Shown: in pieces, positions 46,446-58,960 of the stretch
Layout of the letters: each line of letters starts with the position of its first letter
Position numbering within the stretch: the first letter of the stretch is position 1
DNA from: Acanthaster planci
Lineage: Eukaryota; Echinodermata; Asteroidea; Valvatida; Acanthasteridae
Direction of reading: 5' to 3'
Assembly: GCF_001949145.1 (NCBI RefSeq)
Contig: NW_019091365.1
Location: 1,121,449 to 1,185,448 of the forward strand
DNA length: 64,000 nt
The notes under the pieces: model-generated
What the model saw: only the letters and a program-made list of their open reading frames with translations
Told to the model about the DNA's origin: nothing
Databases searched by the model: none
Position numbers and translations under genes: made by a program

Positions 46446-48994
46446 CGTTTATCTGAATATTTAAACACCATAAACAGGAAGTGATGCATCTTCGTTTTCA
46501 CCTATGGCTTGGATTTGAGTCTGGAATGATTCACGTACAGAACCGTTACTGATTATACCGAAGTATACATGTTCTTATTTTTTTTTTCAAAAGCAAGACA
46601 AAAAATGAGCCCATTCCATCAAGCGGTTTTTGCCCGAACGCAGCGCATAAAATGAAGAATATCTTTTCCTGACAGGTTTCCGTTGTTGTGCTCTCTATCT
46701 AGAAATGGCGAGACTCCGTATCGTTGCAACGTTGGCTAAAGCTCGTGGTTTTCCTTGTAATCGTACTCGTTTTATAAGGTTGTCCCCATTTTCATATCTC
46801 TCCGTTCATTCCAATGGAACGTAATATTATTCTGTACCTGTAACTTCTTTTCCTTAAAAGTCATCATTGCGCTGCCGTGTTATTATAAAATCCGAGTGTA
46901 AGTAATTCCAGGAGAAGACAATAAATCTCCCGGTGGAGACTCCTGACGGCAAAAGAGTGGCTAATTATATACATGTATGGCTTGTTTGGGGTCGTGCCTT
47001 TCGCTTGCCGCATTTCCCGAAGGTGGATCATGGTTTGTGAACTCGCTCACGCGAGGGCCCCCAGTGAAACGCAAAACGGGAAACGGGTGGTTCGCAGAGA
47101 AAAGTCCGCCCAACCAGAACCACATGGCGGGGAAATCACAAAGGACCAGGCCAGTTAACTTGGCGGTCATACCTGGCACGCGATCCGTCGATGACTCTCC
47201 TGCCGTCGGTGGAATAAAAAAAAAGAATACTTGAAGAAAAGAAAAGATGCCCTCTGTCCCACATACTTTGCGTCAGTTAGTTTATGATCTTGTTTTTGGC
47301 GATCTTGGTTTTTCTATGCAAGAAAGCAATGCAGTTGATCTTTCACATGGGCCCAAGGAAATTTTTGGTGGAAGTGTGCCGAAACCATTTTGAAATTTTA
47401 AACTTCATTGAGAACTAGCTTGTTCGATATGATTACATCTTGATAAAAATCTTGCCTGTTTATGTGGGAAATCTGGGGCGAGGTGTAACCTTGTACCACG
47501 TTGGACTCTTGCTGGACAATACGCAAAATGGAAAAGTAATTTCAGATTTCCCAGGCCCCCCACCTCGGTCGGTATGCTAGGTGTAGTAGGTTTGTGCGTA
47601 TTCCTTTGGCCTGAACTGGTTACGTGTAGTTTACAACATTTTCACCAGAATTCGGTGAGGAAACATACTCTGCTCGCCACCATCATTTAGTTGCAAAGTT
47701 TTGAACTTTAGAAGTTCAATAAGCGACCAACAAGGTGAATTCATGCTTCCACTCCGTACGCCCATGCAAAGAAAGGCCCCCGCCCTTCTAGCGCAAAACA
47801 TATATGCCTTAAAAATCCTCGGGGTAGAAAATCATTTCCGTAGGAATTATCTCCAGCACTCCTATAGGGCTTCATTGTCCTTGCTCAGTACCATAGCAAA
47901 TTTCCGCCCAGTCAAATCATTAGGAAGCATCGTCTGTAGCAATTAGCACTATACGTTTCAGGTTGTTGTCAAGCCATGAGTAATCTCGGCAGTGATGGTA
48001 TTTGCACGCAACTTGTTGCACAGTGTGTGTAAACATTTTATCCCCGACCCGAGCCCTGTCCATTTTGAAGGCACTTCGATGAAAAAAGAATGCACCTCTG
48101 TTTCGGTTGCCCGGAGTATATCCTGTGTGTAGAGGTAAATGTATCTCTGGGTATTGTTTTAGCAAATGGATGAGGATAAAGTCATTCCTCCCGTTCATCT
48201 CGTCTCATTAATGTTCGGCGCGGAAAAAAGTCTCCCAGAATCTGATCACTGAAAAGAGTAGTGAACTGGGCTGTCGAGGTCATGCCGCCCAAATGAGTGA
48301 AATCTGCATTGTTACCTTAGTATTAATATGTCGACGTATTTCGCGTTAGATGTAAAAATCCTATCAAAAGGATTCTTGACACCCGAACTGGTTTATTGGA
48401 CGGGGACACTTACAACGAAGCTTATCAGTCCAAGAAATTATTTTAGCGCAGAGTGATATTAATTTTTCCTTCAACCTACCTATATAGTATATAGGTATAT
48501 AGTTTAACGTAAAATGGTGTAAGATGGAGACGAGAGTGCTTTTCATCTTTCTAAATACTTAAAAAATATTCTACATGGATCTTTGACCAGTTCTAGACTT
48601 GTGTTTTGTTACGAGTTTTGATTGACCAAGTGGAGAGTTCAGTCGACTTGTAGTAAGCATTTTGCAAAGTAATAAATGAATGTTTTATCTCCTAAAATCT
48701 ACAGCCTTTTAGGAATAAATATCACCTGGGGTCGTAATCGTATTGAATGATCCGCCATACTATCGAAACTTCTTTAGGCGTTGTACTAACGCTATTCACT
48801 AATCTCAATGACCTAGTCTCTGTTTGGCTATGCTCTGTATATTTTACCTTCCAAAGCATCGATCCGACAAATCACCGCTTTGAAGACAGACGTGACTGAT
48901 TGTCAGACTACGGGTTGTGATTAATAACTGGAGTTGTAAGTATGTGATGTTGGAAATTGTGCGGACCACAAATTGAATAAAGGAGCGGCTATCC
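46446..48994. other. Intergenic, no gene recognised
   Basis: Overlapping short frames near 46961-47234 reflect GC-rich DNA without domain content. A small ACCTATAT/ATATAGGT foldback lies near 48477-48495. Confidence 0.4.
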
Positions 48995-49206
48995 GCTTTA
49001 AGCAAGTACTCCCCTCATCGGTTGAAAATATCAGAGTTGGTCAGTGTTCATTTTGCTGGTAGCGACGCAATCATGACGCGTACATTTTATAGTCGTTATG
49101 TGAACCAGCGAAGTGCAGTTTTGACCAAAGGCGCCTTTTAGCTAGGAAATTGCACCCTCTGTTGGTCCAGCTCGGGGCTCGTAGACACAGACTTTAAGCT
49201 GAGCAG
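48995..49206 (+). repeat. Dispersed 200-bp repeat, copy B
   Basis: Same orientation and block order as 6803-7000: CCCCTCATCGGTTGAAAA, then GTGAACCAGCGAAGTGCAGT, then GGTCCAGCTCGGGGCTCGTA. Divergence is spread along the whole length, so the insertion is old. Confidence 0.85.
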
Positions 49207-52200
49207 TTTCGTATCGTAACTCTGAATTGTCACCGTTTTTACGAAAATATCTCTTCATGTATAGCGTTTGCAGTGTTGCCTCTTTTCCACTCAACCTTGC
49301 TCTGGACCCAGTGTGAACTCTTCATGGAACTTAATAGGGATGTCGCTTTTGTTTGGTCCTTGTTGGTGGGAGAAAGGGGTAAGGGTAGAAGTGGGCCATT
49401 GTAGGCGAAGCCCTTTTTTCTAGAATTGCTTAAAGTTTTGGGATCATTAGCTGTGGAAACGTGAAAGGGCCTGGTTGGACTTGGCCCAGATTGGCTCTAT
49501 TTGGCCCCCAGAAAATATGAAACGAACCGTGTGCCGTAATGTGACAGCGGGATATTTGTAGTTGAGTTGAGAGTTTTAGCCTCCCTGAGTCTGTCATCCT
49601 CCTCGCAGGTGAATTGGCTGCTTGGTACATTAAAAAACAACAGAAGAACACCACCTAACATGTACATATATTCGTGGTTTCTTCCCTAATGAATGCATTC
49701 ACATGCTTTTAAAAGTTAGCTCACAGGTTACAGAGCTTTATTAATTAGTCACTTCATTGCTTTCGTGACAAGTCCAAGGGTGGCCTTGTCCCATTGCCGC
49801 CTGTGTGCCAGGGTGCTGTCGACGGTTGAAAGAAAAGTGCACCGAGAGGCCGCGACGGTCCGTCTACTATGGCGACCTACGTCGGCATTGATGACGGTGG
49901 TGGTGATGATTATTACGCAATTCGTGATGGTAAAGTCCTTCCGTTCACCAAGTTTGCCGCCTCTCCGGCACCCATCCTCATCCTATTTGACAACGTTTGC
50001 CTGAATTGAAAGGAACAGATGAAACTGGATGTCTTTTGGTCTTCAGATTCTCCTTACCAGCAAGACTTCACTATTTTGAAAAACCTCGTTGTACTGCGTT
50101 TCGGAGCAGAAAAGCATCTCAGCAAGGGATGGCATAAAAAAGGCATGAAGTACGAACAGAAAGGGGAAGAAGTTGCCACATCTAACATTGAAAGTCCACT
50201 GGACAAAAATGAAATAAAGGAAACAATGAAGATGAATCGAAGGGTGGGGCGTACCGATGTGACGTCATTTTAAACCAGAAAGCGTAGTGCAAACGAATAG
50301 AGTACGCACGTGTTGGTTCAAGCGCTGGTTCTCAAACGAATGCCTTTTACATTGTGCGCGTGACGTATTCACTTCGGTACCCCCTAAACACCGGCACATG
50401 TTATTACCGTATACAGGAATACAGAAGTATAGGGGGCACTGGGCAAGACTAAATTAACAGGAGGAATAAGAGATCAATGAGACTGCTTCATGCAGGGCTT
50501 TCGTTCAACCCCGAGGAATAATGACAAGTGACTAAACAAGTTTCCGTATGTTATGGGAAGTCTGTCAGATATGTTAGATTATGGACCCCATAAAAAATTT
50601 GCCAACCAGAGTTGGAAGTCATTACTGTGGCGGCATCGTACTCTTGGGAATGTGGTACGTGCGCGTTATATGCCCCCAACCAGAAGGATCGTCTCGTGAC
50701 TTTCAAACGCGCACATTCTTCAACTGGACGCACGCATGCATTTCCGCAAGTCACAAAGAGTTAGATTAGGATTAGCGCCACGACATAAACGGCGTTTCCT
50801 CGGATTAGTATGTAATTACAAGGAAATTGCATTTCGTGGCCTCGATTAGTTTCTAATTTAAAAATTAAATTTCCAAGGTTTTCCAAGTTATTTTTGTCAA
50901 ATTTTCTTCATTGCCAACCTCTGCATCGGAAACACTGTATGTCCCTTTCCTTTAATTTTCCTACCCCGATGTTTGTGACTGTCTGTTTCTCTAGAGCAGG
51001 AAATTACCAAGCTCAAATTTCACGGCCTCCACTGGTACAAGACTAGTGTACTTTTATCTGCGCGCAAACGAAGTAAATATTTAGAGTGAACTAAATAAAA
51101 ACAACTGTTGTTTTTGAGTGACACCCTGGTATGCCGACAGTAGCGCAACCCTTCGCACGGTCGTGAACTGGCTCACTTTATACCGGTCATGACGTGGCGG
51201 AATTTGGCACGCGATGGCGGCATCAATCCATTATCGCCTCGCGGTCTCCGTGCCCCATGTAAAATCGGGCGTGAACAGTGCGACACGCGAAGCTGTTGCC
51301 GCAATCTGCGCTAGCCATCTGCAGCACATGTAGCTAGCTTGGCATCATAATCAGCGCGACGGCTTTGACTTGTTTCGCCTATCTTCAATTGGGACGCCAC
51401 CCATGACTTGGCCGACACGCCAGGCAAGAAAGGGGCCGTCCATAAAGTACGTACGCACGAAATGCCGACCTTTCAGACCCCCTTCCCCTGTACGCATGGC
51501 GTACGCACTGGCTCCAACCCCCTCCCACCCCACATATCTTTTGACTTCTCAGGGTACATGTACAGTGTACCTTGCTTTAACAAGATTAAATGTCACAGTA
51601 CATTGTACATCTCGCCCTGCAAAAGGTCATAAGCGCGCTTACGCCCTTTTGCCGGGAAGGCAAAAGGGCTTATGAGGAGATGCTGATTGCGCCTTGCCGG
51701 CGCTTTCAAAATCGATCCGCGAAAAGCCATCCTCATGAATTCGGTAATAGAGATGTATTGTACGGAAGTGTCATGATTGAAATCTCCCTGATCTTTAAAC
51801 CGTCCTGTAGTGCATACACAATCTGAAAAAAAAATCAGGGAAACTGTTTTGGACAGGGATGCGCCACTATACCAGCAGAAACCCCCTGATAAGATTTATC
51901 GAAACTATAAAAGTGAACTTGTCTGGTGTTCACGCGCGTCTTTCCGGTATTTATATACACTGAACCCGCCCATAGATTTTTGAGCCCAGTTACCGCCGAT
52001 TCCACGAGTTAAACTTATGCCTCGCTCTCCCCAGTGGAACCTCACCTCTGATGTTTGGGGCTGGAGCCGTAAAATGTAATTACATTGCGTGAGATCATCT
52101 TTGAGATAAAGCTTGGTGGATTTCCTCGACGATGCGAGGCAAGGCCATTCTAAATATACTCGAAGCTGCAGCTAGCAAATACGTTTAACGATAAGGGAGC

Positions 52201-54318
52201 ACTTTTGCACCAAAGGCGCGTACGTGACAGCCGTGCCCCGTGTGCGTGTTACTGCAACACTCCCAACTTCCTACTGATAGTCGTATATAACCGTCTTATT
52301 AAGGGGCAGAAACACAATTCAAAAACCTAAATATTTGAAGGCTGTCGTATATTTAGGGCATACATACCGGGTTTCCCCTTACTAGTCGTGCAGTACAGCT
52401 CGAGGAGGATTATCATTATGCAAACACCATGGATCGCTCCGGGATTAGTCATGAGCCCTTTTCAAGCTGGGTGACTAGCTCAGTTACATGGCCGTCAGCC
52501 CTCCCGTTCTCCACACCCCTGGCCACGGCGAGACTTGCTGGAGACATGAACCAGTGAAATCCCCTCATAGCACGCAACGCTAATTCACCTGCCCCGCACG
52601 CGATACCATTCCACCATCTACGACCCCCCCCCCTCACAAAGCCATAAACGCACCAATGGGTGCCGCGAGAGAGACAAGGGGCTTTCCCTTGGAGGAAAAA
52701 TGGGGGGGGGGTTGTTGAAGATAAAGAAGGAGGAGGAAAGGGAATGAGGATCATTTTGCTGGTGTATGCCTCAAAATACTCCGCTTCCACTGTTTTTGGC
52801 TTTGTCAGTTTGCTGCTAGTTAGTCGCCACCCCTGAAAGCGCTTTCCTTTTCCATTCCTGACGACGCCCATGGGCGCATCCCCTTGTTTTCATCGATTTT
52901 GCTAAACAACGAGGAAAGTTTGCTGTAGTAAACCTGCAGAACAATTAAAGTTCTCAACTGACAGTCACGAGATGCATTATATATTTTCCGATACTCTAGC
53001 AAATTTCGGCTGATTACTGCTATTAATTAGTGGTATTAGTATGCGGTAGTTGGTAGAATTATCGGGAGAGTGCGGTTTGACTGTGCCTCACCGTTTCCCA
53101 AAGGGAAAATGACACTGTACAAGTTTAATTTAAGCCTGTGCCATAACCCTGTAGGCCTAAGATATAAAGAAAGAAATTAGTCAGCTTCTACTGTCATTTC
53201 TTTTACCTTCATTTAACAGTGCCATTGTAAAGCCAAATGGTTTTTATTGAATGACACATCGACCGTTGTCCTGCTGAACGGCATTCCATTTTTTTTAAAA
53301 ACTATATACAGAATTAGGATAGCCGAACATTATATCACCTGTTTGAGACACGCAGAGTGTCATTTTTGAAAACTCTCCAAACAGCCTCTGCGCTCCCCAT
53401 CCTTCAATGTCAGGCGTGCAGACTGCCGGATGATATACCTTGAACTGAAAGGTTCAATGACACGACAAACTGCAGTTGTTCCAGAAAAACAAAGAATATA
53501 AATCACAGGACTCTTTTTTCCGGCGATCTTCGAAGAAGTGCGTGAGGGTTACTGTAGCGTGTCAAAGGAACAGTTTTGTAATATCCTTTCCACGGGACGT
53601 TTTCTGTTTCTTGTCGTCGTCACGGAATTTGCTTTATTTTTTATCCCCTAAATGCATCCCCCCAAATGTTATTTAAATCTCCAATATCATTATGTCACGC
53701 AAGTAAGGAAAACGAAAATGCCCATAAGCGATTTTTTCCTGAACCACCTTCAGAATAAGTTCAGTTACTTTAACTTCTAAAAAATCTTGCGCAGAAATCC
53801 CTGTTGAACAGTTACATTCATGTAAGTCAGTTGTTCGTCCCAACCTTACTTCAGTATTGGGTTCATGCTAAATTACTTCCGATGGCACAGGATGAATTTC
53901 TGTAACTGTACTTTCCAAGAACATGCGGTCACGTTCTTTCCGTATTAACAAACATTTTCTTCAACCCCTAGACCTCATTCACAACAGAAAGAAAAGGTTG
54001 GTATTTTCAAACGCGCTTATCTCAGATTGTCCGTTTTGCAAGATTTTGGGTTTTTCACTTTGTGAAAACACCGGCGACTTGTTCAATCATCAATGGACAG
54101 CCCGGTTTGTGTAGGGTCTGTAGAGAAAGTTGTCATTTTCGCCAACCTTCCGAGTCTTTCACAAATTTGACAAGCACACAACTCAGTTACGGAGCAAACG
54201 AGAACAACAACTTTGTGATAACCCAACCTGTTTAGAAATGGAAATGTAGTTTTGACTAACGAATTATATCATTTTACCTTAAGGAGAATCTCAGTAATAC
54301 GGGCAATTCACAATGTAC
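49207..54318. other. Intergenic, no gene recognised
   Basis: About 5 kb. Purine- and pyrimidine-rich and poly-C/poly-G patches occur at 52620-52720. Frames such as 49765-50004 and 50019-50273 show no domain. Confidence 0.4.
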
Positions 54319-54447
54319 GCCTCCAAGAATATGCAACGCGTTGGCCAATCACAATGCACGAAATCTGTCGACCATTTCCAAAACGCGCATTGGGTCGAGG
54401 GATTTCGCGCATTATGATTGGCCAGTGCGTTGCAAACTCTTGGAGGC
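54319..54447. repeat. Strong 129-bp foldback with CCAAT motif in each arm
   Basis: The left arm 54319-54373 and right arm 54393-54447 are reverse complements at 47 of 55 positions without gaps, around a 19-nt loop. Each arm contains GGCCAATCA or its complement, so two inverted CCAAT boxes face each other. It may be a snapback MITE or a hairpin RNA locus. Weak similarity of the arms continues outward for some bases. Confidence 0.88.
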
Positions 54448-54757
54448 ACACCGTTGTAAAACGCACGTATTCCATCATGCACGCAGGCCAAGTAGCAAGG
54501 ACGGATGTTTGATGATAATTAACTCTAACCCCCTAGGCTGCATGTAAAATCATATTGACATTGAAGGATTTGTGGTACCGTTAGGGCTATGCAACGAAAC
54601 ACTTCTTCACCATAATGTCCAACCAACAATCAAACAACCAACAACTTGATGCAAGTAGGCCTAAGCTATTGCTTCTCTGTTCAGTCGCGTTTCACATCAA
54701 AGCGGCCTTAAAATAAAAATACCGTGTACAGGACCCCTTGTGTCCCAAACGCAAAGA

Positions 54758-54952
54758 TTATGACCCTCGAGCTTGACCAAAAGAGGTGCAATGTGTTTTA
54801 GCAACAGGGGCTCCTTTGGTCGAAACTGAACTTTGCCGGTTCACCAACGACTGTGAAATGCACGCATTACGGTCGCATCGCTACCAACAAATGAACACTT
54901 CCGACCATGATGGCTCTTTTCAACCGATGAGGGGGTGCTTCTGCTAGAGGAG
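54758..54952 (-). repeat. Dispersed 200-bp repeat, copy C
   Basis: Inverted relative to the copies at 6803-7000 and 48995-49206. Read on the minus strand it gives AGCACCCCCTCATCGGTTGA, then GGTGAACCGGCAAAGTTCAG, then TTGGTCAAGCTCGAGGGTCA. The GGGGGTGC end is the best conserved and is the only part left in the fragment at 9800-9850. Confidence 0.85.
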
Positions 54953-57900
54953 GATAAAAAAGTTGTTTTTCGTCAAACCGGGCACTCATTCCAAAATCAA
55001 CACAATTTGAAACAACTTAAATATTACTGAATGAATGAATGAATGTACAGATTGCAAGCATGTAAATATGAGTTGAATACCGGTACGTGGTCCGTGATGC
55101 ATGCACATATTTTTTAAATCCCCCTTGATTTGGCTAGGATACGGACTCAACGCGGCACTGTTCCCATCGTTATGGACATTACGCCTTATTCGCTAGGGGT
55201 TTCTTTGATCACGTACGCCAAGATAAGATAGCAAGAACATAAAGTAAATGAAAACGATCGATCATGACCTTTTGCAACTCGGGGGTTTTGTTCCCTCGTT
55301 TTCTCCAAGGATTTGTGGAGAGAGGTCGGGGAACGGTTTCACAAATCCGGGGTCGATAAGAAGTCACTAATATTTTGCTGATGCGAAATCCAGATGAAAT
55401 CGGATACTTGAAAGCAGCAGCCTTTTTTGAGGAGTGTGAAGCGATGACTTAGTCTGATGAAGGCCTTGAGGCGTTGCTGGAGTTCTTTAGTATGACGTAG
55501 GCCTGTGTTGAAATATTTGATGAATATTGGTAAAACATTTTTGTTGACAGAGTTTTACCGTTTTGAAATGTTAAATTAAAACTTGTCTTTTTAATGATGT
55601 ATTTGCACGATGATGTTGCACTGCAAGATATTTGGTTTTTGTTGCGGGTTTTTATCCAGTAGGTGTATTATTTTTTTCTTTTAATGTAGATTTAGCTGTC
55701 ATTTATTTTAGTGTCACCGTGTCTGGTAGTATAGTTAGCTTTCTTACAGTGTAGGAAGGAATAGAGACGTCTGTCCCCTGGAAAGATCGAGACATTACTG
55801 TTGCCAGGAGCGTTAAGTCCAGGTGAAATTTTATTCCCCGTTCGCGCAAAACAGAGGAATCCCCATACTGCGGTTTGGGTACTAGCGCGATGACATTCAT
55901 TCATTACTTAAATATCCATTTATTTCCTTAAGTTGTTCCGGGCATGTCATACGCCGTTGATCATCTGTATGGAAACTGCGCATTATAAAGTTTGAATTAT
56001 TATTATTATTATTAAAGTTTCCCCATTTACGAGAAGGTGAGGCTGGTTACCAGAGCTGTGCTCAACTGTTCTATATGCGTCGTTTGTGAGCTTTGGATTA
56101 GAAACTTTGTTGTATGAAAAAGGGATTCTGAAAATGATGAGATCAATACCAGGAATTCTCCTTTGGGCCTACATAATGATTCTCGTTTCACTTTTTGTCC
56201 GTACAATAACCTCACAAATGTCCCGTCAGCCGTGTTGCCATCTGCAGTGATGCTGCCCTGCTTGAATTTTCGCTTTTGCTGTAAACATCAAGCAGCCAGC
56301 TGGTAAAATGTTAAAGTGTTTGAGAAGGATGACCTAACTTTAGGGCAATCGCCTTGGGATTACAGATAACCGGTGCGCCGACATCTGTCCCCACTATTTA
56401 TCAGATAAGCAGATGTATAACTGCTTTTGGTGTAACTCTAGGCTGTACACCTTTGGTCTGCAAGCTGGAATAGCCAGAGCCATACCCATTGTTAGTGTTG
56501 CGTGTTAAGTGCTTGTCGTTTGCGGTATTCCATTATCATGCAATATTACAATAAACTGATATTTTTAGGGGTGTGGTTGTCGTCATCACTGTACTTGGCA
56601 CCACACCAGTACATAAAACAATCGTGAAAATCTTTTTATGTTTAATTTTCTTTTCTTTTCCTTTTCTTCTTTTCTGACCAGGCTCCTTTTGATATAATCC
56701 GAAACGTGCTATTCAGTATGTATGGAAGAAATGATGCCGCTGCCAAATGTGTAAATAATATTATGCAACAGTCTATACCCAAAAATACCAAACCACTTTT
56801 CATTATAGAGTAAATTAAATCAGAGATTTAAGAAATGAACATGAACAGTCAGTACGATTCATGAGTCGTAAATTTCTTTGGCATTTCTAAGAGACGAGTT
56901 TCCTGGTTGAATTTATATATAATTTATGTCCACTCAAACTTTCTCCATCTGTGAAAGCAATGAACGTAAATGATGATAAACTGCTGGTAAATTCAAATCC
57001 CTAGCGTACATCGACCTTTGACCTAAGGTCAGGCGGAGCTGTTTGAACGATGCCCTTGGGATAACAACAGTCAATTTGTTAGCCATTTTCACCGCCAGTC
57101 CGTTTGGCAGAAATCAGAACTGGCTCATAAAAATTATTTTCCCCGCAGCCGCATGCTTCTGACTGTTTTATCTTTTCGCAAGGCCAAAGTTTAAATGCTC
57201 ACAGCCCTCAGCTCACCTGGTTTCCCTCCAGCAGGTTCGGTCGGAGAAAAATAATGTAGATTTCGTGAACGAAGAAGCTGCCGGCAATGAATCACAGCTC
57301 AAGTTCCAGCTTTGCATAACCTTGATGATGCACAAAACATTGATTCATTTATTCTCCCAAAAATTATAGAATTCTATCAAATCACACCAGCTGTACTGAA
57401 ATGCCCGCTGACCTTAAAGTAGCACAAAAAGCGTGCAAGAGGGCGCTGCTCGTATTGTGCGTACAGAAGAAAATTCGACAATTCAGCTCGGTGTTGGACT
57501 TTTTAGATAACGCTGTATATTGTTATATTCATTTGCATCTAATAGTTGCAATTAATTTTGTCAGAGTGACCCTGAATAGGTGTTATGAATGCAGGGCACC
57601 TAAATAGGCCTTAACCATGGAAATGCCCTAGATGGCCACCCTAGGGTGGCCAATTAAAAAAAATAATTACTGATTTTATGATACACGCAGTAACGTACCT
57701 GAAGCTCTCACCTTGTCAAAACTAGTTTATTACACGAACTCTACAAATCGCCTTTGGAACATAAGTTCATAATCTGGCCTTTTTTCAAAAAGATCATTTT
57801 GTGGAGTTTTCATTACTTCTCAACTTCAGCACGTAACAAGAGTAAACACATCGTTTTTTACAGACAGGGCAGGGTGTACCTCCTAGGCCTAGGATGTAAT

Positions 57901-58842
57901 ACCCCACCCCCTGCAAACAAACCGCGCTGGATGGTCCATTTGATCACTTCCCCCACGCTTTGGTAACCAGAAACCAACAGCGCATCTTTATGTTAATGTT
58001 GAATTTCCCAAAAGCCAACACGTGACAAAAAGTGGCCTTGCACAAAGTGCACCGGTTTGATGCAAGTCGAAAGTACATCTTCCAAGTGTATAGCAACAAC
58101 AACTTTTCAAAGACATAATGCTTCTGAAACGTTATATACTGTTCTTTAATGTATGAAAATTATTTGGCATGCCTTGTAAATTGAAAAGTGCACTGTTTAA
58201 GAATTAAACATTGCTAATGATTTCCTGGACAAATGAGGGGACTATTGCTGTGATGTCGTTAAGGGAAGACATGTTTCAGAGTACAGTTTTTTGGTTCAAA
58301 TTGTAAACTTAGAATTTACTTGGCGAACACATTTTTGACAATGAGTTGCGTGCTTGCTTAATACTGTAATACCATAACAATGTATCACCAAAGAAAGATA
58401 AGGCTTAGCGAAAAGATTTTAAAAAAATCAGCAATCGTGAATATGGAAATACTCATTGGCATATAAACCAAAAATGCAGCAAAATAACGTTTAAAATAGA
58501 CAAAAAATTGAAAAGAGGTTAACTGAGACCATGGAGGAAGGAATAGTGTATTGCTGAATTTGCTTCTTACATACCGAGACTATACATATAGGTGCATTTT
58601 GGAAGTTATTTTGTACATGTACAGTATATATTTTATTTGCGTTGCAGCAACCCTTTCAGGGGTTTCTAGGGGGCGCTGTTACAGCACACTGCCCACTCGA
58701 GCAGTTTGGATGCACAATCCGAACTATCGAACACGGAACTACATGTACGTACATATGTACATACGTGAACATACATGTCCGTACGCAAGGAAGCAAGACA
58801 AGTACCGATGGAGGAAGGGACACATGGTGCGACGAAGCAAAA
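54953..58842. other. Intergenic upstream of NPRL3, simple repeats
   Basis: TGAATGAATGAATGAATG lies at about 55028-55045 and an ATT microsatellite at 55997-56014. GGCCACCCTAGGGTGGCC at 57634-57651 is a perfect 18-bp palindrome. At 58740-58790 TACGTACAT and ACATGTA words alternate just before NPRL3. No TATA box for NPRL3 is evident, as expected for a housekeeping gene. Confidence 0.45.
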
Positions 58843-58960
58843 ATGCCTGGAAGGTCAACTCCACTGAGTGTTATTTTAGTGTCGTCCGGTTCAAAAGGAA
58901 ATCGACTTCTCTTCCGATATCCCTACCAGCAGGAAAGTGACGAAGAAGTTGTACAAAAGA
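58843..58960 (+). CDS. NPRL3: NPRL3 coding exon 1
   Basis: Encodes the first 39 residues, ending in an acidic QESDEEVVQK stretch. The donor is GTATGT at 58961 and one base of a codon is left over. Confidence 0.93.

Noticed and set aside
52449-52871. 140-codon minus-strand frame
   Set aside because: It runs through poly-G/poly-C and proline-rich low-complexity DNA with no recognisable domain.
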